Source of the DNA: Polaromonas sp.
GTDB taxonomy: Bacteria; Pseudomonadota; Gammaproteobacteria; Burkholderiales; Burkholderiaceae
Assembly (NCBI GenBank): GCA_013823505.1
Contig: PNMH01000028.1
Span: 1-43,043, forward strand
Length of the DNA stretch: 43,043 bases
Reading direction: 5' to 3'
Position 1 is the first letter of the stretch. Each line of letters starts with the position of its first letter. The notes below the pieces were generated by a model that did no database searches, was not told the DNA's origin, and worked only from the letters and a program-made list of their open reading frames with translations. The position numbers were made by a program, and so were the translations under genes. Of the stretch, positions 35,109 through 43,043 are shown one piece after another.

Positions 35109-36758
35109 TCAGTGCGGCATGGCGCGGGTGAGTATGGCGTCGAAGTCGACGCCGGCGCCCAACGAGCCAAAGCTGTGACCCCACTCGCCACCGATGCGCG
35201 AATCGCAAAAGGCACTGAACACAGCGGCAGGCGCGGTCTGCGCCAGCAGCGCCGCCTGCACGGCGAGCGCCACGTCTTGCGCCAGGCGGCGCGCTTCCAT
35301 CTCGCTGGCCATCTCTTCCACGCGAATGGGCAGTTGGGCGGCCAGGCGGTCCAGGGCGGGGTGCATGCCTTTGGCGGGGGCCAGCTCCTGGGCCAGCGCG
35401 GCGGCGGCATCGGCCTTGCGCAGGGCGCGCAGCAGATCAATGGCCATGATGTTGCCCGCGCCTTCCCAGATGCTGTTGAGCGGCATTTCGCGGTAGATGC
35501 GCGCCATCACGCCTTCACCGCCCTCTTCCACGTAGCCGTTGCCGCCCAGGCATTCCATGGCTTCCTGGGCGAAGTGGCTGCCGCGCTTGCAGATCCAGAA
35601 CTTGGCCACGGGCGTGAGCAGGCGGTTCATCACCTGCTCGTGCGCGTCGCCGCTGCGGTCGAAGCTGCGCGCCAGGCGCAGCGCCAGCGCGGTGGCGGCT
35701 TCGGACTCCAAGGCCAGGTCGGTCAGCACGTTCTTCATCAGCGGCTGGTCGATGAGTGTTTTGCCGAAGGCCTTGCGCTGGGCAGTGTGGTTGAGCGCGA
35801 TGCTCAGCGCCTGGCGCATCAGGCCGCTGGTGCCCAAAGCGCAGTCCAGCCGCGTCATGGTGCCCATGGCCAAAATCTGCGGGATGCCCCGGCCCTCTTC
35901 GCCCACCAGCCAGGCGCTGGCGCCCACGAACTCCACCTCGGAACTCGCGTTGGCCTTGTTGCCCAGCTTGTCCTTGAGGCGCTGGATGAAGAGCTGGTTC
36001 ATCGACCCGTCGGGCAGCACGCGCGGCAAAAACAGGCAGCTCAGGCCGCTGGCCGTTTGCGCCAGGATCAGGAAAGCGTCGCACATGGGGGCCGAGAAAA
36101 ACCATTTGTGGCCGGTGACGCTGAATCGCTGGCCCCAGCGGTCGCTGCCGGCGGGCTCGGCGCGCGTGGTGTTCGCTCGCACGTCGGAGCCTCCCTGCTT
36201 CTCCGTCATGCCCATGCCCATGGTCAGGCCGGCCTTGTCGTGCCAGGGCCTGAGGGCGGGGTCGTAGGCGCGGCTGGTGAGGCCGGACGCCCAGTCCTGG
36301 TAGATCGCAGGGTTGTCCTTGAGCGCGGGCGCGACGGCGTAGCTCATGGAGATGGGGCAGAGGATGGAGGGCTCCAGCTCGGTGAAGAGCATGAACCCGG
36401 CGGCCCGCAGCTGATGGGCATGGCCGGTGGCCTGTTGCTCGGCGGAAAACGCCGTGCCGTGCAGGCCTGCCGCCACCGCCTCGGTCATCAACGCGTGGTA
36501 GCTCGGGTGAAACTCCACCTGGTCCACCCGCTGCCCAAACCGGTTGTGCGTCTTGAGCTGCGGCGTGTTCACATTGGCCAGCCGCGCATGTGCCTGCATC
36601 TCGCCGCTGCCCACCACGGCGCCCAGCGCTTGCAGCGGCGCGGTGTCCAGCGCGGGTGCGTTGAACGCCAGCGCGGCCTGCATGGCGCGATTGGCGCTGA
36701 ACAGGTTGGTGTCGACCAGCGGCGCAGGCTGGTTGAACACTTCGTGCGTTGCGTTCAT
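35109..36758 (-). CDS. aidB: AidB-like acyl-CoA dehydrogenase
   Basis: A 549-aa flavoprotein closely following the E. coli AidB pattern over its whole length: HEVFNQPAPLVDTNLF at the N-terminus, FHPSYHALM, GMGMTEKQGGSDVRANTTRA, HKWFFSAPMCDAFLILAQT, RLKDKLGNKANASSEVEF, MTRLDCALG, and YREMPLNSIWEGAGNIMAIDLLR. AidB binds FAD and DNA and is induced during alkylation response in E. coli; its physiological substrate is unclear and other members act as ordinary acyl-CoA dehydrogenases. ATG 36758 was chosen; a 14-residue extension is unlikely. Its place in a beta-oxidation run favours a metabolic role. Confidence 0.93.
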   Translation of the reverse strand: MNATHEVFNQPAPLVDTNLFSANRAMQAALAFNAPALDTAPLQALGAVVGSGEMQAHARLANVNTPQLKTHNRFGQRVDQVEFHPSYHALMTEAVAAGLHGTAFSAEQQATGHAHQLRAAGFMLFTELEPSILCPISMSYAVAPALKDNPAIYQDWASGLTSRAYDPALRPWHDKAGLTMGMGMTEKQGGSDVRANTTRAEPAGSDRWGQRFSVTGHKWFFSAPMCDAFLILAQTASGLSCLFLPRVLPDGSMNQLFIQRLKDKLGNKANASSEVEFVGASAWLVGEEGRGIPQILAMGTMTRLDCALGTSGLMRQALSIALNHTAQRKAFGKTLIDQPLMKNVLTDLALESEAATALALRLARSFDRSGDAHEQVMNRLLTPVAKFWICKRGSHFAQEAMECLGGNGYVEEGGEGVMARIYREMPLNSIWEGAGNIMAIDLLRALRKADAAAALAQELAPAKGMHPALDRLAAQLPIRVEEMASEMEARRLAQDVALAVQAALLAQTAPAAVFSAFCDSRIGGEWGHSFGSLGAGVDFDAILTRAMPH

Positions 36759-36807
36759 CACAACACCTCCAACGAGAGCAGTGGCTTCAGACCAGGCCAC
36801 CGCGGAA

Positions 36808-36862
36808 CCGGCTTTGCCGGGCCGCCAGTGGCGCCCCCCGGGGGGTGACGCCGCAGGCGGCG
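36808..36862. repeat. GC-rich hairpin cluster downstream of curA
   Basis: Three palindromes follow one another: CCGGC-TTT-GCCGG (36808-36820), CCCCCCGGGGGG (36834-36845) and CGCCGC-AG-GCGGCG (36849-36862), the last only 7 bp from the curA stop. The stretch looks like the dispersed intergenic GC repeats I recall from Comamonadaceae genomes. It may act as a transcript-end or attenuating structure between curA and the AidB-like gene, within the long minus-strand run. No T run is present. Confidence 0.55.
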
Positions 36863-36869
36863 CGGGGGG

Positions 36870-37886
36870 TTACACAAGTTTGACGAGCTGTTTGCCGAAG
36901 TTCTTGCCCTTGAGCAAACCCATGAAGGCCTCAGGTGCAGCGGCCAGGCCCTCGGCCACGGTTTCGCGCGGACGCAGCTTGCCGGTGGCCACCAGCGTGC
37001 CCAGCTCGGTGAGCGCCTCGGGCCACACCTCCATGTGTTCGCTGACGATGAAGCCTTCGATCTTCAGGCGGTTCACCAAAATGAGCGCAGGGTTGGCCAG
37101 CGGCAGTGGCTGGCCGTCGTAGCCGGCGATCATTCCGCACACGGCGATGCGGCCAAAGGCGTTCATGCGCAGCAGCACCGCGTCGAGCACCATGCCACCC
37201 ACGTTTTCGAAATAGCCGTCGATGCCTTTGGGGCACACGTCTTTCAAGGCCTTGGCCAGCGAGTAAGCGTCCTTGTGCAGCTTGTAGTCGATGCAGGCGT
37301 CAAAGCCGAGCTCTTCCACCGCGTACTTGCACTTGTCTGGCCCACCCGCAATGCCCACTGCGCGACATCCGCGCGCCTTGGCCAGCGCACCGAAGGCACT
37401 GCCCACCGCGCCCGTGGCCGCGCTCACCACCACGGTGTCGCCGGCCTTGGGGTTGATGATCTTCACCAGGCCGTACCAGGCGGTCACGCCCGGCATGCCG
37501 ACCGCACCGAGGTAATACGACAGCGGCACGTGGGTGGTGTCGACCTTGCGCAGCGCGCCGGGCTGCGCGGCGTCGACCACGCTGAACTGCTGCCAGCCAC
37601 CCATGCCCACGACCTTGTCGCCGGGCTGGAACTTGGGGTGCTTTGACTCGACCACCTCGCCCACGGTGCCGCCAATCATCACCTCGCCCAAAGGCTGCGA
37701 AGCGGCGTAGCTCTTGCTGTCGTTCATGCGCCCGCGCATGTAAGGGTCCAGGCTCAGGAAGTGGTGGCGCACCAGCACCTGGTTGTCGTTGAGTGCCGGG
37801 GTGTCGGTGGAGACGAGCTTGAAGTTGTCGACAGTGGCTTCGCCTTGCGGGCGGTTGTCGAGCACGATTTGCTGGTTGGTGGGCAT
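36870..37886 (-). CDS. curA: CurA-like NADP-dependent oxidoreductase
   Basis: A 338-aa zinc-independent medium-chain reductase of the CurA/leukotriene B4 12-hydroxydehydrogenase group. Motifs: LSLDPYMRGRMNDSKSY, VMIGGTVGEVVES, LGAVGMPGVTAWYGLVKI, VVSAATGAVGSAFGALAK with the cofactor loop, and C-terminal AFMGLLKGKNFGKQLVKLV. Family members reduce enone and enal double bonds with NADPH (E. coli CurA acts on curcumin). A role in reducing unsaturated intermediates or reactive enones is inferred from the neighbours. AGGAGACAC precedes the ATG. Confidence 0.9.
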   Translation of the reverse strand: MPTNQQIVLDNRPQGEATVDNFKLVSTDTPALNDNQVLVRHHFLSLDPYMRGRMNDSKSYAASQPLGEVMIGGTVGEVVESKHPKFQPGDKVVGMGGWQQFSVVDAAQPGALRKVDTTHVPLSYYLGAVGMPGVTAWYGLVKIINPKAGDTVVVSAATGAVGSAFGALAKARGCRAVGIAGGPDKCKYAVEELGFDACIDYKLHKDAYSLAKALKDVCPKGIDGYFENVGGMVLDAVLLRMNAFGRIAVCGMIAGYDGQPLPLANPALILVNRLKIEGFIVSEHMEVWPEALTELGTLVATGKLRPRETVAEGLAAAPEAFMGLLKGKNFGKQLVKLV

Positions 37887-37916
37887 GTGTGTCTCCTGAA
37901 AAGTCGGTCGGTGAAA

Positions 37917-38345
37917 TCAGTCGGTGGAAATCTGGTTGAAGGCTTGAACGCTGCCCGCGCCCACCGGCAGCCGGGCAACGTACTTGAACGTGCCGGTGGC
38001 GTGCGCACAGAGCTTGCCAGCAGCATCAAAAATGCTGCCTTCGGTGAAGGCCATGGTGGCGGTGCGGTGCAGCAGCTTGCCTTTGGCGGTGAGCGGCCCC
38101 TTGGCCGCGCGCATGAAGCTGGTCTTCATCTCGATGGTCACCACACCCATGTCGGCCTCCACCGATCGCGCGGCGTGCGCCATCACCACGTCGAGCAGCG
38201 TCATGCTGGCGCCGCCGTGCACCACGTTGAAGGAATTCAGGTGGTCATCGGAAGGCTTGAAGCCGATCTCCGCCTCGCCGCCTTCGAACCTCTGGAGTTC
38301 AAAGCCGAGCAGTTCGACGAAAGGGATGCGGACGGAAAATTCCAT
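37917..38345 (-). CDS. PaaI-like hot-dog thioesterase
   Basis: A 142-aa single hot-dog domain. NVVHGGASMTLLDVVMAHAA is the PaaI/YbdB-type signature with the HGG turn and catalytic Asp region; strands VVTIEMKTSFMRAAKG and GKLLHRTATMAFTEGSIFD follow. Predicted to hydrolyse acyl-CoA esters, releasing CoA. ATG 38345 begins two bases after the SDR stop, so translation is coupled; upstream in-frame sequence is SDR shadow. Confidence 0.92.
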   Translation of the reverse strand: MEFSVRIPFVELLGFELQRFEGGEAEIGFKPSDDHLNSFNVVHGGASMTLLDVVMAHAARSVEADMGVVTIEMKTSFMRAAKGPLTAKGKLLHRTATMAFTEGSIFDAAGKLCAHATGTFKYVARLPVGAGSVQAFNQISTD

Positions 38346-38347
38346 GC

Positions 38348-39139
38348 TCACCCGCCAGTGATGATGGACACGCCACCATCCACCGCCAGCCACTGGCCGG
38401 TGATGTGTTTGCCGGCGTCGCTTGCGTACAGCAGCGTGAGGCCTTTCAGGTCTTCGTCGTCGCCCAGGCGGCCCAGCGGGGCGTGTGCGGCCAGGCGGTC
38501 TTCGCCCATGGCCTTGAGCGTGCCCATGGTCATCTTGCTGGGAAAGAAGCCGGGGCAGATCGCATTGACGCGGATGCCGTGTGCGCCCCACTCCGCGGCC
38601 AGCGCACGGGTGAAGTTGATCACCGCGCCCTTGGAGGTGTTGTAGGCAATGGTCTTCATGTCGCGCGGGTTGCCGCCCAGGCCGGCAATCGACGCGGTGT
38701 TGATGATGCTGCCGGTTCTGCGCGCGATCATGCTGCGCTTGGCCACGATCTGGCTCAGGATGAAATAACTGCGCACGTTGAGGTTCATCACCTTGTCCCA
38801 TGCGTCCACCGGGTGGTCTTCAGCGGGTGCGCCCCAGGCGGCGCCGGCGTTGTTGATCAGGATGTCGATGTCACCGACGCGCTGCAGGCTCTCGTCGGCC
38901 AGGCGCTGGATGTCTTCTTCCTTTGAGCAGTCGGCGGCGATCCAGCGCGCGTCGATGCCGGCGGCCTGCAGTTCGGCGGTGGCGGCCTCCAGGTCTTCGG
39001 CCTTGCGCGAACTGATCACCACGCGGGCACCGGCTTCGCCCAGCGCGTGCGCCATCTGCAGGCCCAGGCCACGCGAGCCGCCGGTGATGAGTGCGTTCTT
39101 GCCTTTGAGGTCAAAGAGTTGGTGGATGGTGCGGGTCAT
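38348..39139 (-). CDS. Short-chain dehydrogenase/reductase, FabG-like
   Basis: A 263-aa classical SDR: cofactor motif TGGSRGLG (residues 19-26), NNAG in ILINNAGAAWG, catalytic Ser in INTASIAG and Tyr/Lys in AYNTSKGAV, then CPGFFPSKMT and the C-terminal GQWLAVDGG. The pattern fits NAD(P)-dependent 3-oxoacyl or hydroxyacyl oxidoreductases; the exact substrate is unknown. It is between the Dabb gene (25 bp) and the thioesterase (2 bp), in the same operon. Confidence 0.94.
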   Translation of the reverse strand: MTRTIHQLFDLKGKNALITGGSRGLGLQMAHALGEAGARVVISSRKAEDLEAATAELQAAGIDARWIAADCSKEEDIQRLADESLQRVGDIDILINNAGAAWGAPAEDHPVDAWDKVMNLNVRSYFILSQIVAKRSMIARRTGSIINTASIAGLGGNPRDMKTIAYNTSKGAVINFTRALAAEWGAHGIRVNAICPGFFPSKMTMGTLKAMGEDRLAAHAPLGRLGDDEDLKGLTLLYASDAGKHITGQWLAVDGGVSIITGG

Positions 39140-39164
39140 GTGTGTTTCCTTGTTGTGGTGTTGC

Positions 39165-39467
39165 TCAGATCTCGTAATCCATGCACTGGCGCTCCAGCAC
39201 GACCCTGCGCATGAACGGCTTGAGCGCCACGTGCGAGGGATGGGTCTGGTAGGCCGCGAGTGCTTCGCGGTCGGTGAAGCTGCTGTTGAGCACCAGATCG
39301 TAGGTGCCTTCCAGCCCCGGCTGGGACGTGGCCACGTCGAAGCGTGTGATGCCGGGCACCAGCTGCGCGCAGGCGTCCAGCAAGGCTTTGGCCTGGGCTA
39401 CGTTGGTGGCCTTGTCGCCTTCAGCGCCCAGATCCTTGATCTTCCACATGACGATGTGGTGCAGCAT
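39165..39467 (-). CDS. Dabb-domain (stress-responsive alpha/beta barrel) protein
   Basis: A 100-aa dimeric alpha-beta-barrel protein. It starts MLHHIVMWKIKD, the Dabb signature, and includes LVPGITRFDV, YDLVLNSSFTDREALAAYQ and THPSHVALKPFM, with the conserved histidine. Dabb proteins range from stress proteins to olivetolic-acid-cyclase-like enzymes; no catalytic role can be assigned. The ATG overlaps the acyl-CoA dehydrogenase stop by one base (TGATG). Confidence 0.93.
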   Translation of the reverse strand: MLHHIVMWKIKDLGAEGDKATNVAQAKALLDACAQLVPGITRFDVATSQPGLEGTYDLVLNSSFTDREALAAYQTHPSHVALKPFMRRVVLERQCMDYEI

Positions 39468-41290
39468 CAGAAGGCCTCTTCGGGCAGGGCCGCACAGGTC
39501 TGGTCGCGGCTGCTCACCACCTGCAGCCAGGCGCCGATTTTCGGCAGCTCATAGTGGAAGAAGAAGCGCATGGCAGCGAGGCGCCCGGTTCGTGCAGCCG
39601 TCTCGGGCGCCGCGTGCGCGGCCAGCGACACGTCCAGCCAGACCCAGGCCAGCACGGTGTGGCCAAAGGCCTGCAAGTAAGGCACCGCGTTGGCCAATGC
39701 ATCGGTGGGCTCACCGGTGGCCCAGGCGGCCTTGGTGGCGGCACCCACTTGCGCGAGCGCCTGCCCCAGCGCGTTGGCGTGGGCCGCGAATTCGGGCACG
39801 TGGATGGCGCGCTGGATGGTGTCGTTGATGCGCCCTGCCAGCAGCGTGAGGCCCTTGCCGCCTTCCATCAGGACCTTGCGGCCCAGCAGGTCCATGGCCT
39901 GGATGCCGTGCGTGCCTTCGTGGATCATGTTCAGGCGGTTGTCGCGCCAGTACTGCTCCACCGGAAAGTCGCGCGTGTAGCCGTAGCCGCCGTGAATCTG
40001 GATCGCCAGGCTGTTGGCTTCCAGGCACCACTCGCTGGGCCAGCTCTTCGCGATGGGGGTGAGCACCTCCAGCAGCAAGCGCGCGTCGTCCGCCGCAGCG
40101 GCTTCAGCCGTGTGCTGCTCGTCCACCAGCCGGGCGCAATAGAGTTCCAGCGCGAGCGCGCCTTCGCAATACGACTTCTGCGCGAGCAGCATGCGTTTCA
40201 CATCCGCGTGTTCGATGATGCGCACCGGCGGCTGCGCCGGGTCTTTGCCGGCGGGGCCCATGGGGCGGCCCTGCGGGCGGTTTTTTGCGTAGTCCAGGCT
40301 GGCGAGGTAACCCGCCATGCCCAGCATGGTGGCGGCCATGCCCACGCCGATGCGGGCCTCGTTCATCATGTGGAACATGCAGTGCAGGCCCTTGCCCGCC
40401 TGCCCCACGAGGTAGCCCACGGCACCGGACTCGCCACCGACCGGGTACTTGCCTTCGCCAAAGTTCAGCAAGGTGTTGGTGGTGCCGCGCCAGCCGCATT
40501 TGTGGTTGAGCCCGGCCAACGCTACGTCGTTGCGCTCACCGGTCAGTTCACCGGCGGTGTTGACCATTTTCTTGGGCACGATGAAGAGCGAGATGCCGCG
40601 CGTGCCCGGCACCAGCTTGCCGGTTTCATCAGGGATCTTGGCGAGCACCAGGTGGATGATGTTGTCGGTCAGCTCGTGCTCGCCGGCCGAGATCCACATC
40701 TTGTTGCCCTTGAGCCGGTAACGCGGGCCCAGCGGGTCGTCGGCGAAATCGGCACCATCGGGCACGGCGCGGGTGGACACGTCGCTCAGGCTTGATCCGG
40801 CCTGCGGCTCGGAGAGGCACATGGTTCCCGAGAAGCGACCCGAGAACTCGTTGAGCGCAAACACCTGTTTCTGCATCTCGGTGCCGTGCACCATGAGCAG
40901 GTTGGCGTTGCCGGTGGTGAGCATGCCGCTGCCGATGCTGACTGAAGCCATGGCAAAGAACGCGTTGGCCGCGGCCTCCACCGTGTAGGGCAACTGCATG
41001 CCGCCCACGTCGTAGTCTTGCGCGGCACTCAGCATGCCGGAGGCCGCGTAGGCCTTCTGCGCATCGTGCGTGGCCTGCGGCAGGATCACGCGCTCGCCAT
41101 CGAAGTGAGGTTCCTGCGTGTCCACCAGGCGGTTGAAGGGTGCGTACTTCTCGCGCGCGATGCGCTCGCAGGTGTCGAGCACCGCGTCAAACGTTTCGCG
41201 GCTGTGGTCCGAGAAACGCTCGCGCTGCTGCAGCGACTCGACGTGCAGCCAGTCGTGCAGCAGGAAGTCGACGGTCGGGCGCAGAGTCAT
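39467..41290 (-). CDS. Acyl-CoA dehydrogenase with extra C-terminal domain
   Basis: A 607-aa FAD-dependent acyl-CoA dehydrogenase of the long subfamily (about 590-610 aa) that carries an additional C-terminal helical domain (residues about 480-607). Seen: GTMCLSEPQAGSSLSDVSTR (substrate/FAD loop), NKMWISAGEHEL, GLNHKCGWRGTTNTLLNFGE, HGGYGYTRDFPVEQYWRDNR and NMIHEGTHGIQAMDLLGRK with the catalytic Glu region. It catalyses the first step of beta-oxidation; chain length unknown. ATG 41290 fits the family start MTLRPTVDFLL; the upstream frame to 41353 overlaps thiolase shadow. 14 bp after the thiolase gene. Confidence 0.95.
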   Translation of the reverse strand: MTLRPTVDFLLHDWLHVESLQQRERFSDHSRETFDAVLDTCERIAREKYAPFNRLVDTQEPHFDGERVILPQATHDAQKAYAASGMLSAAQDYDVGGMQLPYTVEAAANAFFAMASVSIGSGMLTTGNANLLMVHGTEMQKQVFALNEFSGRFSGTMCLSEPQAGSSLSDVSTRAVPDGADFADDPLGPRYRLKGNKMWISAGEHELTDNIIHLVLAKIPDETGKLVPGTRGISLFIVPKKMVNTAGELTGERNDVALAGLNHKCGWRGTTNTLLNFGEGKYPVGGESGAVGYLVGQAGKGLHCMFHMMNEARIGVGMAATMLGMAGYLASLDYAKNRPQGRPMGPAGKDPAQPPVRIIEHADVKRMLLAQKSYCEGALALELYCARLVDEQHTAEAAAADDARLLLEVLTPIAKSWPSEWCLEANSLAIQIHGGYGYTRDFPVEQYWRDNRLNMIHEGTHGIQAMDLLGRKVLMEGGKGLTLLAGRINDTIQRAIHVPEFAAHANALGQALAQVGAATKAAWATGEPTDALANAVPYLQAFGHTVLAWVWLDVSLAAHAAPETAARTGRLAAMRFFFHYELPKIGAWLQVVSSRDQTCAALPEEAF

Positions 41291-41304
41291 GGTGCGCCCC
41301 GGTG

Positions 41305-42480
<1,176 letters not shown>

Positions 42481-42514
42481 GAAATGTTCTCCTGTTCGGT
42501 CTTGTGCTGTGGGA

Positions 42515-43043
42515 TCAGTTGAAGGTCTTGCCTTCGGCGACCAACCTGGCCAGCAGCGGGGCTGGCTCCCAGAATTTCGCGTCGTCCAGCGGGTTCTTGG
42601 CAAAGCGCTTCATGCTCTGCACCACGTTGAACAGGCCCACGGTGTCGGCGTAAATCATCGGGCCGCCGCGGTGCGCGGGGAAGCCGTAGCCGAAGATGTA
42701 GACCACGTCGATGTCGCTGGCCTTGTTGGCAATGCCCTCTTCCAGGATGTGCGCGGCTTCGTTCACCAGCGAATACACCAGGCGCTGCACGATCTCTTCA
42801 TCCGAAATCTTGCGCGGCGTGATGCCCAGGGCTTTGCGGTGGTCCTCGATCATCTTCACCACGTCGGCGTTCGGGATCGCGTCGCGCTTGCCCGGCACGT
42901 AGTCGTACCAGCCGGCGCCGGTCTTTTGACCGAAGCGGCCCTTTTCGCACAGCAGATCGGCCGTCTTGCTGTACTTCATGTCCGGCTTTTCCTGGTAGCG
43001 GCGTTTGCGGATCGCCCAGCCGATGTCGTTGCCGGCCAGGTCA
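42515..43043 (-). CDS. FadB/FadJ-like 3-hydroxyacyl-CoA dehydrogenase, C-terminal part (cut by window edge)
   Basis: Only the last 175 or so residues are in the window; the frame is open through 43043, so the gene continues to the right. Visible are [32 protein letters not shown] (the dehydrogenase C-domain signature), [20 protein letters not shown] and [20 protein letters not shown], all typical of the C-terminal domain of multifunctional enoyl-CoA hydratase/3-hydroxyacyl-CoA dehydrogenases. The N-terminal hydratase domain is expected beyond the edge. It is upstream of the thiolase by 34 bp, the classic fadB-fadA order. Confidence 0.93.
   Translation of the reverse strand, partial: DLAGNDIGWAIRKRRYQEKPDMKYSKTADLLCEKGRFGQKTGAGWYDYVPGKRDAIPNADVVKMIEDHRKALGITPRKISDEEIVQRLVYSLVNEAAHILEEGIANKASDIDVVYIFGYGFPAHRGGPMIYADTVGLFNVVQSMKRFAKNPLDDAKFWEPAPLLARLVAEGKTFN

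Overview
The window is dense, high-GC bacterial chromosome with short intergenic gaps and genes mostly in same-strand runs. The gene content and order (mltG-tmk-holB-pilZ-tatD facing ygfZ, a tctBA pair, a long acyl-CoA oxidation run, TCAAGT-N11-GCCGATA-type flagellar promoters) point to a beta-proteobacterium of the Burkholderiales, most likely Comamonadaceae (Hydrogenophaga/Acidovorax-like). The genus is inferred from gene content and style only. No rRNA, tRNA, CRISPR, transposase or integrase was seen.

Layout. 1-2.2 kb: tctB-tctA transporter genes with a clear terminator and no tctC beside them. 2.3-7.05 kb (minus): housekeeping operon mltG-tmk-holB-pilZ-tatD-ankyrin. 7.2-9.0 kb (plus): ygfZ and an NRDE/TANGO2 gene. 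9.0-10.8 kb (minus): an HSL-type esterase and a thioesterase-acetyltransferase fusion. 11.0-12.1 kb (plus): iron-type alcohol dehydrogenase, followed by a 26-bp perfect palindrome and a terminator. 12.4-15.7 kb (plus): the most unusual segment, a compact four-gene cassette: stand-alone LuxR-type HTH (85 aa), an unrecognised 379-aa protein, a GH19 lysozyme/chitinase-like enzyme whose expected ATG reads AGG, and a membrane protein built on a duplicated 45-residue membrane module. 16.0-18.8 kb (plus): a 742-aa winged-helix/TPR-like regulator joined to a GNAT acetyltransferase; the latter overlaps trhO tail to tail. 18.6-25.1 kb (minus): trhO, a patatin-like lipase, two tandem HDOD proteins each with a sigma-28-like promoter, and tex. 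25.4-28.2 kb (plus): histidine kinase and a double-receiver response regulator. 28.2-30.8 kb (minus): two overlapping MFS efflux genes. 30.9-32.7 kb (plus): a KefB/C-like antiporter. 32.75-43.04 kb (minus): a long acyl-CoA/beta-oxidation run (3-hydroxyacyl-CoA dehydrogenase, thiolase, acyl-CoA dehydrogenase, Dabb, SDR, PaaI-like thioesterase, CurA-like reductase, AidB-like dehydrogenase, GST, ElaA-like GNAT, SDR); the first of these is cut by the right edge.

How they work together. The minus-strand run at the right encodes the dehydrogenation, hydroxyacyl oxidation and thiolysis steps of beta-oxidation plus accessory reductases and a thioesterase. The 2.3-7 kb operon covers DNA precursor supply, the clamp loader and peptidoglycan strand termination. 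The 12.4-15.7 kb cassette combines a regulator, a cytosolic protein of unknown fold, a wall-degrading enzyme and a membrane protein, without other phage genes. It is the best candidate here for an undescribed system, but its function cannot be read from sequence alone.
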